Assembly (NCBI GenBank): GCA_007131845.1
Contig: SLPT01000395.1
Span: forward strand, 1-5,677
DNA from: Desulfobacteraceae bacterium
Lineage (GTDB): Bacteria > Desulfobacterota > Desulfobacteria > Desulfobacterales > Desulfosalsimonadaceae
Length of the DNA: 5,677 nucleotides
Direction: 5' to 3'
Position numbers and translations under genes: made by a program. This document shows, piece after piece, positions 1-5,677 of this stretch. Positions within the stretch are counted from its first letter, which is position 1; each line of letters opens with the position of its first letter. The notes beneath the pieces were generated by a model. That model was not told where the DNA came from and did no database searches. It saw only the letters and a list, made by a program, of their open reading frames with translations.

Positions 1-333
1 CAGATCGGATATCTTTGCGTAGAGTTCATCGCGGAATTTCCGGATGATTCGCTCTCCCACGAAATGCATGAGGTAATGCTCGCCGTAAAGTGCAAAGGCC
101 CTCAGGACGTATATGCCCAAAACCAGCGGGGGCATCAGCCTGAGCATTCGCTCGTTTTGCTCCATGAAGATATCGTCTAAGATCGGTTGAACCAGAAACG
201 CGGTGGCAGAGGTGGTTCCCGCAACGATCAGCATGCACACCATGGAGATTGCCAGAAGCGCCCAGCTTTCCTTTACATAGGCAAGTAAAACCCTGTGACG
301 ATGTCGGATGCGCATTTTTCCTGGTTCAGCCAT
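1..333 (-). CDS. msbA: MsbA-like lipid A ABC transporter, N-terminal part (runs off left edge)
   Basis: The start of an ABC exporter that, from its position, should flip lipid A-core across the inner membrane using ATP. Only the first 111 residues are in the window and the frame is open to the edge. Visible are a basic N-terminus (residues 7-14 rich in Arg and His), a first membrane helix at about 25-48, the motif LVQPILDDIF at 47-56 that is typical of the first periplasmic loop of MsbA-type proteins, a second hydrophobic helix at about 65-90, and the following cytoplasmic stretch GERIIRKFRDELY at 93-105. The nucleotide-binding domain would lie outside the window, so the Walker motifs cannot be checked. 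The start is uncertain: the ATG at 333 has no Shine-Dalgarno, while the in-frame ATG at 315 (residue 7) follows AGGAAAA. It is separated from lpxB by the 156-bp spacer at 334-489, so it may be read through or have its own promoter. It could be another lipid exporter of the same family, but the lpxB neighbour favours MsbA. Confidence 0.85.
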   Translation of the reverse strand, partial: MAEPGKMRIRHRHRVLLAYVKESWALLAISMVCMLIVAGTTSATAFLVQPILDDIFMEQNERMLRLMPPLVLGIYVLRAFALYGEHYLMHFVGERIIRKFRDELYAKISDL

Positions 334-340
334 AACAGAC

Positions 341-355
341 TTAATTGACAATTAA
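341..355. promoter_or_regulatory. Perfect 7-bp palindrome before msbA, possible operator
   Basis: TTAATTG and CAATTAA flank a single A, giving a perfect 15-bp palindrome that ends 7 nt upstream of the ATG at 333. Its symmetry and position fit a dimeric repressor operator, or a site in the 5' leader of msbA. No regulator is visible in the window, and AT-rich palindromes also occur by chance, so a regulatory role is only inferred. Confidence 0.3.
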
Positions 356-370
356 AAATTCACTATCAGT

Positions 371-489
371 CGGCTTTGTAATAAGTCCGGTATCAAAGCG
401 TGCGCGACCGAAAATCATGACGCACTTAGCATACGTGAAATTCTTTAGGGATCACGTACTGTCACTGATATTGGACTTATTATAAGCCG
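371..489. repeat. 119-bp element with imperfect terminal inverted repeats (MITE-like or structured RNA)
   Basis: The left arm at 371-395 and the right arm at 466-489 are inverted copies. Read inward they share CGGCTT, then TAATAAGTCC after a 1-nt length difference, then TATCA after a 2-nt mismatch, for about 21 paired bases. Between the arms lie two smaller hairpins: GTGCG/CGCAC at 400-404 and 421-425, and TACGTGA/TCACGTA at 432-438 and 452-458. The whole can fold as a three-arm junction. It sits between lpxB and msbA, ends right at the lpxB stop codon, and is AT-richer than the genes around it. Size and terminal symmetry fit a miniature inverted-repeat transposable element; GTC occurs on both sides (369-371 and 489-491) but is too short to prove a target duplication and overlaps the arms. 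It could instead be a folded leader or a processing or attenuation structure; it lacks a U-tract directly after the stem, so it is not a classical terminator. Confidence 0.5.
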
Positions 490-1692
490 TCATCTCCTGC
501 CGCTTACCGTATTCTCCATCATGGAATAGGCTATGCCGGCGGTTTTCCTTGAAGCGCCCGGCTCGCCGAGCTGCTCCCGAACCCAACGGAGATCCTCCCG
601 GGTCTGCTCGTACTTCCCGACGTCCCCGAGTATGGAGGAGACTACCGATGCAATATTGCCGGGCGTCGCATCATGCTGAATCAACTCGGGAACGATCGGA
701 CGATTGGCAATGATGTTGGCAAGCCCGATGAACTTCACACGGATTAAGCTACGACCCAGAAAAAAACTGACCGGAGAGACCCGGTAGACGATCACCATGG
801 GAACCCCGTAAATAGCTGCCTCCAGCGTTACGGTACCGGAAGCGGCCACGGCAAGGGAGCAACGGGTAAGTACTTTTTCGACCCCTGCCCTTTCCGTTTC
901 AATATCCACCGTATCCCTGTAGGGACGGATAAAATCTTCAATCCAATCCACATCGATACCGGGCGCTACCGAGACGACAAAGGCAAATCCCTTATGCTCA
1001 CGACGATTCAGCCGGCTGGCTGCAGCCAGCATTACGGGCAGGTTCCGCCGGATCTCCTGCCCCCGGGAGCCGGGAAGAAGTCCGATTATGCACCTTTCCT
1101 TTTTGTCTGCATCCGGATTGTCCCCAGCCGTTTTCACAGGCGGCGGAATATGATCAAGCAGTGGATGCCCCACGAACGTCACGGGCACCCCATGACGATC
1201 ATAGAATTCTTTTTCAAAGGGGAGAATGACGGCCATGCGGTCCACATACCGTCGAATCGTTTTGATCCGACCGCTCCGCCATGCCCACAACTGGGGACTG
1301 ATGTAATAGAGCACCGGTATTTTGTATCGCTTGACATGCCGGGCAATGTGAAGATTGAAATCAGGGAAATCGATCAGGATCACCAGATCCGGCCGTTTTT
1401 CAGCAACGGCACGCTTGACGGTACGCATTCCGCCCAAAAGACCGGGAAGCCTGGAGAACACCTCGGTGATACCGACCACCGAAAGGTTCGCAGCATCCAC
1501 CACGATCTGTACGCCCTGCTGCGCCATGGCGGGCCCGCCGATGCCTAAAAACACGATATTGTCGTCGATTTGCCGCATGGCCGCAACCAGCCCGGCCCCG
1601 TGATGATCCCCCGAGGTTTCCCCGGCGATGATCATCACCTTTAGCGGGTCAGCAGGACTTTTGCCGTAAGGTACACCGGCCGCCATATTCAT
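490..1692 (-). CDS. lpxB: Lipid-A-disaccharide synthase LpxB
   Basis: A GT19 glycosyltransferase that condenses UDP-2,3-diacylglucosamine with lipid X to form lipid A disaccharide 1-phosphate at the inner face of the inner membrane. The 400 residues are close to the family norm (382 in E. coli) and complete. The N-terminal half shows AGETSGDHHGA at 23-33, GIGGPAMAQQG at 50-60, the conserved SVVGITEVF at 71-79, and IDFPDFN at 107-113, the acidic motif expected in the active site. YYISPQLWAW follows at 129-138 and FVGHPLLDH at 173-181. The C-terminal UDP-binding half has LLPGSRGQEI at 205-214, ASGTVTLEAA at 284-293, and the membrane-associated stretch around 300-335 (FIGLANIIANRPIVPE). The ATG at 1692 overlaps the stop of the oxidoreductase (ATGA at 1689-1692) and has no Shine-Dalgarno, so translation is probably coupled. 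A second in-frame ATG two codons later is also possible. The stop is TGA at 490-492. Confidence 0.97.
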   Translation of the reverse strand: MNMAAGVPYGKSPADPLKVMIIAGETSGDHHGAGLVAAMRQIDDNIVFLGIGGPAMAQQGVQIVVDAANLSVVGITEVFSRLPGLLGGMRTVKRAVAEKRPDLVILIDFPDFNLHIARHVKRYKIPVLYYISPQLWAWRSGRIKTIRRYVDRMAVILPFEKEFYDRHGVPVTFVGHPLLDHIPPPVKTAGDNPDADKKERCIIGLLPGSRGQEIRRNLPVMLAAASRLNRREHKGFAFVVSVAPGIDVDWIEDFIRPYRDTVDIETERAGVEKVLTRCSLAVAASGTVTLEAAIYGVPMVIVYRVSPVSFFLGRSLIRVKFIGLANIIANRPIVPELIQHDATPGNIASVVSSILGDVGKYEQTREDLRWVREQLGEPGASRKTAGIAYSMMENTVSGRR

Positions 1693-2666
1693 CGGTTGAT
1701 CCGGGCCATGGCGGTATCGATCTGGGCGATGATATCCACCGCCAGGGCAAGCGCATCCCGTCCCATCCGCCCGGACACCACCGGCTCGGACCGGGCCTGC
1801 ACCGCTTCCACGAACGACAGGATTTCCGAGCGAAGGGCATCGGCTTTATCGAAGCTTCTGTGATCCATGTACATGCCGGGAATCGGACAGTTCTCCTCGC
1901 CTTCAGCCGCCTGGCGAATGTTCATGATGACATGATTGGCAAAATCGATGGAAATGTAGCCTTCCCGCTGGAACAGGCGAATTTTTCGCTCGGTCTTGCC
2001 GGATATGCGGCTGGCGGTGACATTGGCCACCGCTCCGTTTTCAAACTCGATATGGGCGTTTGCGATATCCACCGAATCGGTCACGAGCGGCGTACCCAGC
2101 GCATGGCAGTACCGGATGTCGGATTTGACAAAATGGAGGATCAGATCGATATCGTGAATCATCAAATCGTGAATGACGCTCACGTCGGTACCCCGAGGTT
2201 GGTAGATGGAAAGCCGGTTCGACTCGATGAACACCGGCTCGGTGATCAGATCCCGGGCCGCAACCACCGCCGGGTTGAACCGCTCCAGGTGACCCACCTG
2301 GATAATCCGTCCTTTTTTTTCAGCCAGCGCGATGAGGTCATCGGCCTGCTCCACGGTCGTGGTAATCGGTTTTTCGATCAGCACATCCGTTTCATTTTCC
2401 AGAAACGCGCGCGCAATTGCGTGGTGCATCGGCGTAGGAACGGCGATGCTTACGGCATCCACCTTTCCGAAAAGCTCCCGATAGTCGGTATAGGCCCGGG
2501 TGGCGTTTTTGTGTGCAACCGCCACGGCCTGCTTTTCATCGACATCTACGACGCCGACAAGCTCCACGTTTTCCAACGATGCGTATTTTTCAGCGTGCCA
2601 GCGACCCAGATGTCCGACGCCTACGACGCCCGCCCGAATCGTCTCCCGGGATACAGTATCCGTCAT
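1689..2666 (-). CDS. Gfo/Idh/MocA-family NAD(P)-dependent oxidoreductase in the lipid A operon
   Basis: A 325-residue dehydrogenase of the Gfo/Idh/MocA fold, likely acting on a sugar or sugar nucleotide in the cytoplasm. The N-terminal Rossmann domain carries GVGHLG at 16-21 and an acidic DVD at 41-43 after the second strand. The family signature EKP is at 98-100, GHLERFNP at 125-132, and the C-terminal substrate domain has DLMIHDIDL at 167-175 with the expected D-x3-H-x2-D spacing of catalytic residues. The start is set by a strong GGAGG at 2671-2675 and the ATGA overlap with the lpxI stop; its own stop overlaps the lpxB start. Being locked between two lipid A genes suggests a role in making or altering the lipid A sugar. 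GnnA of Acidithiobacillus ferrooxidans, which oxidises the 3-position of UDP-GlcNAc, belongs to this family and is also linked to lpx genes, but its partner aminotransferase GnnB is not in this window. The exact reaction remains unknown. Confidence 0.9.
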   Translation of the reverse strand: MTDTVSRETIRAGVVGVGHLGRWHAEKYASLENVELVGVVDVDEKQAVAVAHKNATRAYTDYRELFGKVDAVSIAVPTPMHHAIARAFLENETDVLIEKPITTTVEQADDLIALAEKKGRIIQVGHLERFNPAVVAARDLITEPVFIESNRLSIYQPRGTDVSVIHDLMIHDIDLILHFVKSDIRYCHALGTPLVTDSVDIANAHIEFENGAVANVTASRISGKTERKIRLFQREGYISIDFANHVIMNIRQAAEGEENCPIPGMYMDHRSFDKADALRSEILSFVEAVQARSEPVVSGRMGRDALALAVDIIAQIDTAMARINR

Positions 2667-3511
2667 GCTTCCTCCCCGCCATCCATTTCTTCGCCGGTAT
2701 AGGCGACAATGGCGATTTTGTACCGGTCAGCCTGTTCAATCATCGCCTCCCGGTCAAAAACCACCGATTTTTCGGCTTCCACCGCAAGAGCCCGGAGTCC
2801 GGCACGCTGCATGGTTTCAACGGTCTGCGCGCCCACCGCCGGCACATCAAACCGGAAATCCTGAATGGGTTTGCACACCTTTACCAGAACGGCATTGCCG
2901 GCCGATAGCTTCCCGCCACGAACAATAGTGCTGTCCGTGCCGTCAACGGCCTCCACTGCCAGGACCATTCCGTTTCCCACCACCACGCACTGGCCGATAT
3001 CTAGCCGCCCGATCTCCCGCGCCATCCGCCATCCCAGCCGGAGGTCGGCGAACTCCCGGCGGGACGGCTGTCTGCGCGTCCAGCACCCCCACGGCGAAAG
3101 CAGCTCCGGCAGCAAAAAAGTGGACGGCCGGATCCGGATGCCCGCCTTGTCCAGAGTATCCGCAACCACGCGCAGCACCCGGTCGTCATGGGTATTTTTG
3201 CGCATTTTTCCGTACATGGCCAGGGCTTTGAAGTCCGGCCGGATCTCCGCAACCGATGCGGGCTTTTGAATCGCTCCCACCATGACGGCTTCTGTGATGG
3301 AGCGTTTTTTGAAAAAATCGATCAACCGGCCCACCTGCCCCATGTACAGGGTCTCCATGCCGGCCACGTGGCTTGCCAGGAGTTGGTCGGTTTGCTTGTG
3401 AAAGCCGACGGCATGGACTTCGTATCCGTTTTTTGACGCCTTCCTCGCGAACAATACGGGAAACGGCCCCCCACCGGCAATCAATCCGATCCGTTTATGC
3501 GGCCTGTCCAT
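2663..3511 (-). CDS. lpxI: UDP-2,3-diacylglucosamine pyrophosphatase LpxI (DUF1009)
   Basis: Cleaves UDP-2,3-diacylglucosamine to lipid X and UMP, the step done by LpxH in E. coli, and supplies LpxB two genes downstream. The 282 residues match the family size. The N-terminal domain begins RIGLIAGGGPFPVLFA at 7-22 and continues with the conserved MVGAIQKP at 77-84. The C-terminal catalytic domain shows TRRQPSRREFADLRLGW at 145-161, REIGRLDIGQCVVV at 165-178, AVEAVDGTDSTI at 185-196 and the signature FDVPAVGAQT at 221-230. Asp222 probably corresponds to the Asp required in Caulobacter LpxI. The ATG at 3511 was chosen because the protein homology begins there; an upstream in-frame ATG at 3598 would overlap the end of lpxA by about 70 nt and adds a non-conserved basic tail. 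The Shine-Dalgarno before 3511 is weak. It lies 16 nt after lpxA, and its TGA overlaps the next start. The stretch WGCW at 141-144 looks unusual, but the frame is intact on both sides. Confidence 0.95.
   Translation of the reverse strand: MDRPHKRIGLIAGGGPFPVLFARKASKNGYEVHAVGFHKQTDQLLASHVAGMETLYMGQVGRLIDFFKKRSITEAVMVGAIQKPASVAEIRPDFKALAMYGKMRKNTHDDRVLRVVADTLDKAGIRIRPSTFLLPELLSPWGCWTRRQPSRREFADLRLGWRMAREIGRLDIGQCVVVGNGMVLAVEAVDGTDSTIVRGGKLSAGNAVLVKVCKPIQDFRFDVPAVGAQTVETMQRAGLRALAVEAEKSVVFDREAMIEQADRYKIAIVAYTGEEMDGGEEA
2671..2675 (-). promoter_or_regulatory. Strong Shine-Dalgarno of the oxidoreductase gene
   Basis: GGAGG on the minus strand lies 4 nt before the ATG at 2666, inside the last codons of lpxI. 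It fixes the oxidoreductase start and shows that the gene can recruit ribosomes itself despite the ATGA overlap with lpxI. By contrast, the ATG of lpxB downstream has no such site. Confidence 0.75.
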
Positions 3512-3527
3512 AAGCTGCCACGCGCGT

Positions 3528-4298
3528 CTACCGGGTGATACCCCGCTGGGTGTTTTTAATGAAGCTGACCAGGTTTTTGACCTCCGGAAGATTTTCAACC
3601 TCCGCCAAAACCCGCTCCACGGCCTCGTTAACCGTCAGCCCGATCCGGAAAATGATCCGGTAGGCTCTTTTCAGTTCTGCGATGGTATGCTCTGAAAACT
3701 GGTGACGCCGCATCCCGACCTTGTTGAGCCCGTGGAGGGTTGCCCGGTCGCCGGCCGCAATCACGTATGGGGGGATATCTTTCGATAACGCGGACTTGCC
3801 CCCAATGTAGGCGTATTCGCCCACCCGTACGAACTGGTGAATGGCCACCAGCCCACCGATGATCACGTGGTCCCCGATGACGATGTGCCCCGCCAAGGTG
3901 GCGTTGTTGGCCATGATCACCCCTTTTCCGGTCTTGCAGTCATGGGCGATGTGGGTGTAGGCCATAAGGAAGTTGTCCTCGCCCACCTCGGTGACCCCGC
4001 CGCCGAACTCCGTACCGCGGTTCAGGGTTGCAAACTCCCGGATTATGGTGTTGCGTCCGATTTTCAGGTAGGTGGTCTCCCCCTTGAAACGGACCGCCTG
4101 GGGAACCGTGCCCACGGATGCATACTGGAATATCTGGCACCCCGGGCCGATGTCCGTAAAGGAATCAATGGTCACATGGGACCCGATCCGGGTTCCGGAT
4201 GCGATATAGACATTTTTATTGATAATGGAATACGGCCCCACCGAAACGTTTTCGTCTATCTCTGCCTTGGGGTCTATAATTGCAGTCGGGTGAATCAT
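3528..4298 (-). CDS. lpxA: UDP-N-acetylglucosamine O-acyltransferase LpxA
   Basis: The first enzyme of lipid A synthesis, a cytoplasmic trimer that moves a 3-hydroxyacyl chain from ACP to the 3-position of UDP-GlcNAc. The 256 residues (262 in E. coli) form a left-handed beta-helix of hexapeptide repeats at about 1-185, starting MIHPTAIIDPKAEI, then a helical C-terminal domain. The histidines His116, His119, His138 and His154 match E. coli His122, His125 (catalytic), His144 and His160 with a constant offset of six. NNATLAGH at 131-138 is also conserved. Gly167 falls at the place of E. coli Gly173, the hydrocarbon-ruler position, where glycine allows long chains, so a 3-hydroxy C14-like donor is plausible. 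The start at 4298 overlaps the fabZ stop (ATGA, 4295-4298), has a GGAGG six nt upstream and gives the family N-terminus. A longer open frame to 4478 adds 60 residues that are only an alternate frame of fabZ. Selectivity for UDP-GlcNAc over a 3-amino analogue cannot be judged here. Confidence 0.97.
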   Translation of the reverse strand: MIHPTAIIDPKAEIDENVSVGPYSIINKNVYIASGTRIGSHVTIDSFTDIGPGCQIFQYASVGTVPQAVRFKGETTYLKIGRNTIIREFATLNRGTEFGGGVTEVGEDNFLMAYTHIAHDCKTGKGVIMANNATLAGHIVIGDHVIIGGLVAIHQFVRVGEYAYIGGKSALSKDIPPYVIAAGDRATLHGLNKVGMRRHQFSEHTIAELKRAYRIIFRIGLTVNEAVERVLAEVENLPEVKNLVSFIKNTQRGITR

Positions 4299-4738
4299 CG
4301 TTCTCCTCCGATGAGGGCCATGAAGCGGGCTTCGGCCACACGCTCCCCATCCACCTTGGTTTGGGCGTTCATCTGGATTCCTCTGGTATGGACCCGCATC
4401 ACCTCGACCTCGAAGGTCATCTGGTCCCCGGGAATCACGGACTTGCGGAACCGTGCCTTGTCGATACCTGAAAAACACACATCACCGTGCCGCTGTACAG
4501 GAAGCGTCTCTGCCAGCAGAAGCGCTCCGGCCTGCACCATTCCCTCCATAATCAGCACGCCCGGCATGACCGGTTTGCCGGGAAGATGACCGGTGAAAAA
4601 CGGTTCGTTGATCGTAACGTTTTTCAATGCACGGATACGAACCTCCGGGATCACCTCCAGCACCCTGTCCACGAGCAAAAAAGGATACCGGTGCGGCAGA
4701 ATCCGGCATATGGCATCAATATTATAGCTTTTGGTCAT
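4295..4738 (-). CDS. fabZ: 3-hydroxyacyl-[ACP] dehydratase FabZ
   Basis: A hotdog-fold dehydratase that turns 3-hydroxyacyl-ACP into trans-2-enoyl-ACP in fatty acid elongation, and so competes with LpxA and LpxD for 3-hydroxyacyl-ACP. The 147 residues are the usual length. The motif ILPHRYPFLLVDRV at 13-26 and the active-site block FFTGHLPGKPVMPGVL at 47-62 are clear; His51 and Glu65 (in IMEGMVQAG, 63-71) are the expected catalytic pair. The usual GHFP is GHLP here, a mild variation. The C-terminal half has FSGIDKARFRKSVIPGDQ at 89-106, normal for the family. The ATG at 4738 is preceded by a modest GGGA about 8 nt upstream. The gene starts 45 nt after the lpxD stop and shares ATGA with lpxA. 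Its place between lpxD and lpxA is the common bacterial arrangement. Confidence 0.97.
   Translation of the reverse strand: MTKSYNIDAICRILPHRYPFLLVDRVLEVIPEVRIRALKNVTINEPFFTGHLPGKPVMPGVLIMEGMVQAGALLLAETLPVQRHGDVCFSGIDKARFRKSVIPGDQMTFEVEVMRVHTRGIQMNAQTKVDGERVAEARFMALIGGER
4305..4309 (-). promoter_or_regulatory. Shine-Dalgarno of lpxA, decides its start
   Basis: GGAGG on the minus strand lies 6 nt before the ATG at 4298, within the last codons of fabZ. It supports the 256-residue LpxA start over the longer open frame that reaches back to 4478. Confidence 0.75.
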
Positions 4739-4783
4739 GTTCTTTTCCCGTAGTCCAACCGCGCATCACCTGAAAAGGCATAT

Positions 4784-5677
4784 TTACCGGCCTGTTTCGG
4801 AATCATCAGTTCTTCCGGCCGCCTGCTCCAGGCTGCGAAGTCGTTTTTCCATCTCCTGAACCTGTTTTGCCAGCCCGGGGAGCCTGGGAATGGCTCGCTG
4901 CACCCTGAGCCACAGCCGGTGATCCATATCCGGCGTACCCGAAACCACCCGCCCGGAATCAACATTCCGGACCACGCCCGCACGCGGGCCGATGATTGCG
5001 TCATCGCCGATTACAAGATGACCGGCGATGCCGGCCTGCCCGGCAATGGTGACACGGTTTCCGATCTGCACGCTTCCCGCAATGCCTGCCTGCGCCACGA
5101 TCAGACTATGATCGCCGACGCTCACATTGTGGGCGATATGGACCATGTTGTCCGTTTTTACGCCGCACCCGATGCGCGTGGAACCGAACGTGGCCCGGTC
5201 GATGGTATTGCATGCGCCGATTTCAGTATCATCACCAATCTCAACGATGCCGGTCTGGGGAATTTTGTAATGCGCCTCCCCCTCGGGCGTAAACCCGAAA
5301 CCGTCGCTTCCGATGACCGTACCCGCATGAATGATCACACGGCTGCCGATTATGCATCCGTCCATCACGGTCACGTTCGGCATGATCTCGGTGTCGCTGC
5401 CGATGGAAACGTCATCGCCCACAAACGCGCCCGGATAGATGACGACCCGATCGCCCAGAACGGCACGGTTTCCCACAAAGGCATTGGGCCCCACGACGGT
5501 TTCGGATCCGATGGATACGCCACGGCCGATAGCGGCTTCCGGACTGATCCCGGCAAACGGACGTTTTCTGGGATGAAACATAGCCATGATTTTTGCAAAA
5601 GCGAGCCGGGGCCGCTCATGGCGGATCCACACGGGAACCGTTTTTCCATCAAAGCGTTTTTCAAAACTTTTGGGAAC
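4784..5677 (-). CDS. lpxD: UDP-3-O-(3-hydroxyacyl)glucosamine N-acyltransferase LpxD, 5' end outside window
   Basis: Adds the amide-linked 3-hydroxyacyl chain to UDP-3-O-acylglucosamine after LpxC has removed the acetyl group. The frame stays open to the right edge, giving 297 visible residues; a GTG at 5632 is internal, not the start. By alignment with E. coli LpxD roughly 50 N-terminal residues of the uridine-binding domain are missing. Visible in order are the end of that domain with PRLAFAKIMAMFHP (visible residues 23-36), the hexapeptide beta-helix from about 45 to 240, including GSDGFGFTPEGEAHYKIPQ (123-141) and IGACNTIDRATFG (153-165), and the IAHN motif with the probable catalytic His183 (E. 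coli His239). His220 matches E. coli His276 with the same spacing. The C-terminal helix at about 256-287 is charged and coiled-coil-like, which fits the ACP-binding tail. The stop is TAA at 4784-4786. It is the first gene of the cluster seen here. Confidence 0.96.
   Translation of the reverse strand, partial: VPKSFEKRFDGKTVPVWIRHERPRLAFAKIMAMFHPRKRPFAGISPEAAIGRGVSIGSETVVGPNAFVGNRAVLGDRVVIYPGAFVGDDVSIGSDTEIMPNVTVMDGCIIGSRVIIHAGTVIGSDGFGFTPEGEAHYKIPQTGIVEIGDDTEIGACNTIDRATFGSTRIGCGVKTDNMVHIAHNVSVGDHSLIVAQAGIAGSVQIGNRVTIAGQAGIAGHLVIGDDAIIGPRAGVVRNVDSGRVVSGTPDMDHRLWLRVQRAIPRLPGLAKQVQEMEKRLRSLEQAAGRTDDSETGR

Noticed and set aside
345..350. TTGACA on the plus strand as a -35 box
   Set aside because: It is part of the palindrome, no -10 box follows at the right distance, and there is no plus-strand gene to serve.
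479..484. TATAAT on the minus strand as a -10 box for msbA
   Set aside because: It lies within the inverted-repeat arm and no TTGACA-like hexamer sits 16-18 nt upstream, so a promoter is not supported.
371..489. Rho-independent terminator after lpxB
   Set aside because: The long stem is interrupted by a 70-nt inner region and is not followed directly by a U-tract; the nearest T-run on the minus strand is more than ten bases beyond the stem.
994..1548. A 184-residue plus-strand frame opposite lpxB
   Set aside because: It is antisense to conserved LpxB motifs and shows no recognisable domain.
1860..2702. A 280-residue open frame on the plus strand
   Set aside because: It lies opposite the well-supported oxidoreductase gene, its translation is low in complexity of fold signals and matches no family I recognise, and long antisense frames are common opposite GC-rich codons.
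3080..3100. Possible frameshift in lpxI at the unusual WGCW stretch
   Set aside because: Conserved LpxI sequence continues in the same frame on both sides, so this is a substitution-level oddity only.
3512..3598. N-terminal extension of LpxI by 29 residues
   Set aside because: The added part overlaps the end of lpxA, is basic and unlike the family, and the conserved LpxI sequence begins right after the ATG at 3511.
4299..4478. N-terminal extension of LpxA by 60 residues
   Set aside because: It is an alternate frame of fabZ, and a GGAGG site and the ATGA overlap support the start at 4298.
3837..4589. A 250-residue plus-strand frame opposite lpxA and fabZ
   Set aside because: It spans two coding genes on the other strand, and its composition follows theirs; no domain is seen.

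Overview
The window is a stretch of a lipid A (Raetz pathway) gene cluster read entirely from the minus strand. In transcription order, from the right edge leftwards, it holds lpxD (its 5' end is outside the window), fabZ, lpxA, lpxI, a Gfo/Idh/MocA-family NAD(P)-dependent oxidoreductase, lpxB, a 156-bp spacer, and the start of an msbA-like lipid flippase that runs off the left edge. The long plus-strand reading frames opposite these genes are antisense shadows.

The gene order, the use of LpxI instead of LpxH, and an oxidoreductase between lpxI and lpxB resemble the lipid A clusters of Desulfobacterota (the former Deltaproteobacteria). This is a judgement from remembered gene order and protein style, not a database result. 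The organism is almost certainly a diderm with a lipid A outer membrane and moderately high-GC coding DNA.

The genes work together as follows. LpxA puts the first 3-hydroxyacyl chain on UDP-GlcNAc. LpxC, which is not in this window, deacetylates the product, and LpxD adds the N-linked acyl chain. LpxI cleaves UDP-2,3-diacylglucosamine to lipid X (2,3-diacylglucosamine 1-phosphate), and LpxB joins lipid X to another UDP-2,3-diacylglucosamine to give the disaccharide. MsbA would flip the finished core-lipid A. FabZ, a 3-hydroxyacyl-ACP dehydratase, uses the same 3-hydroxyacyl-ACP pool that LpxA and LpxD draw on. The oxidoreductase has no proven role here; a GnnA-like oxidation of UDP-GlcNAc is one possibility.

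Translation is tightly coupled. fabZ/lpxA, lpxI/oxidoreductase and oxidoreductase/lpxB each meet in a 4-nt ATGA stop-start overlap, lpxA and lpxI are 16 nt apart, and lpxD and fabZ are 45 nt apart. The one break is the AT-richer spacer at 334-489. It holds a 119-bp element with imperfect terminal inverted repeats and two internal hairpins (MITE-like or a structured RNA element), plus a separate perfect palindrome just before msbA. That spacer and the unassigned oxidoreductase are the only parts that go beyond an ordinary lipid A operon. I found no convincing new defence, mobile or signalling system.
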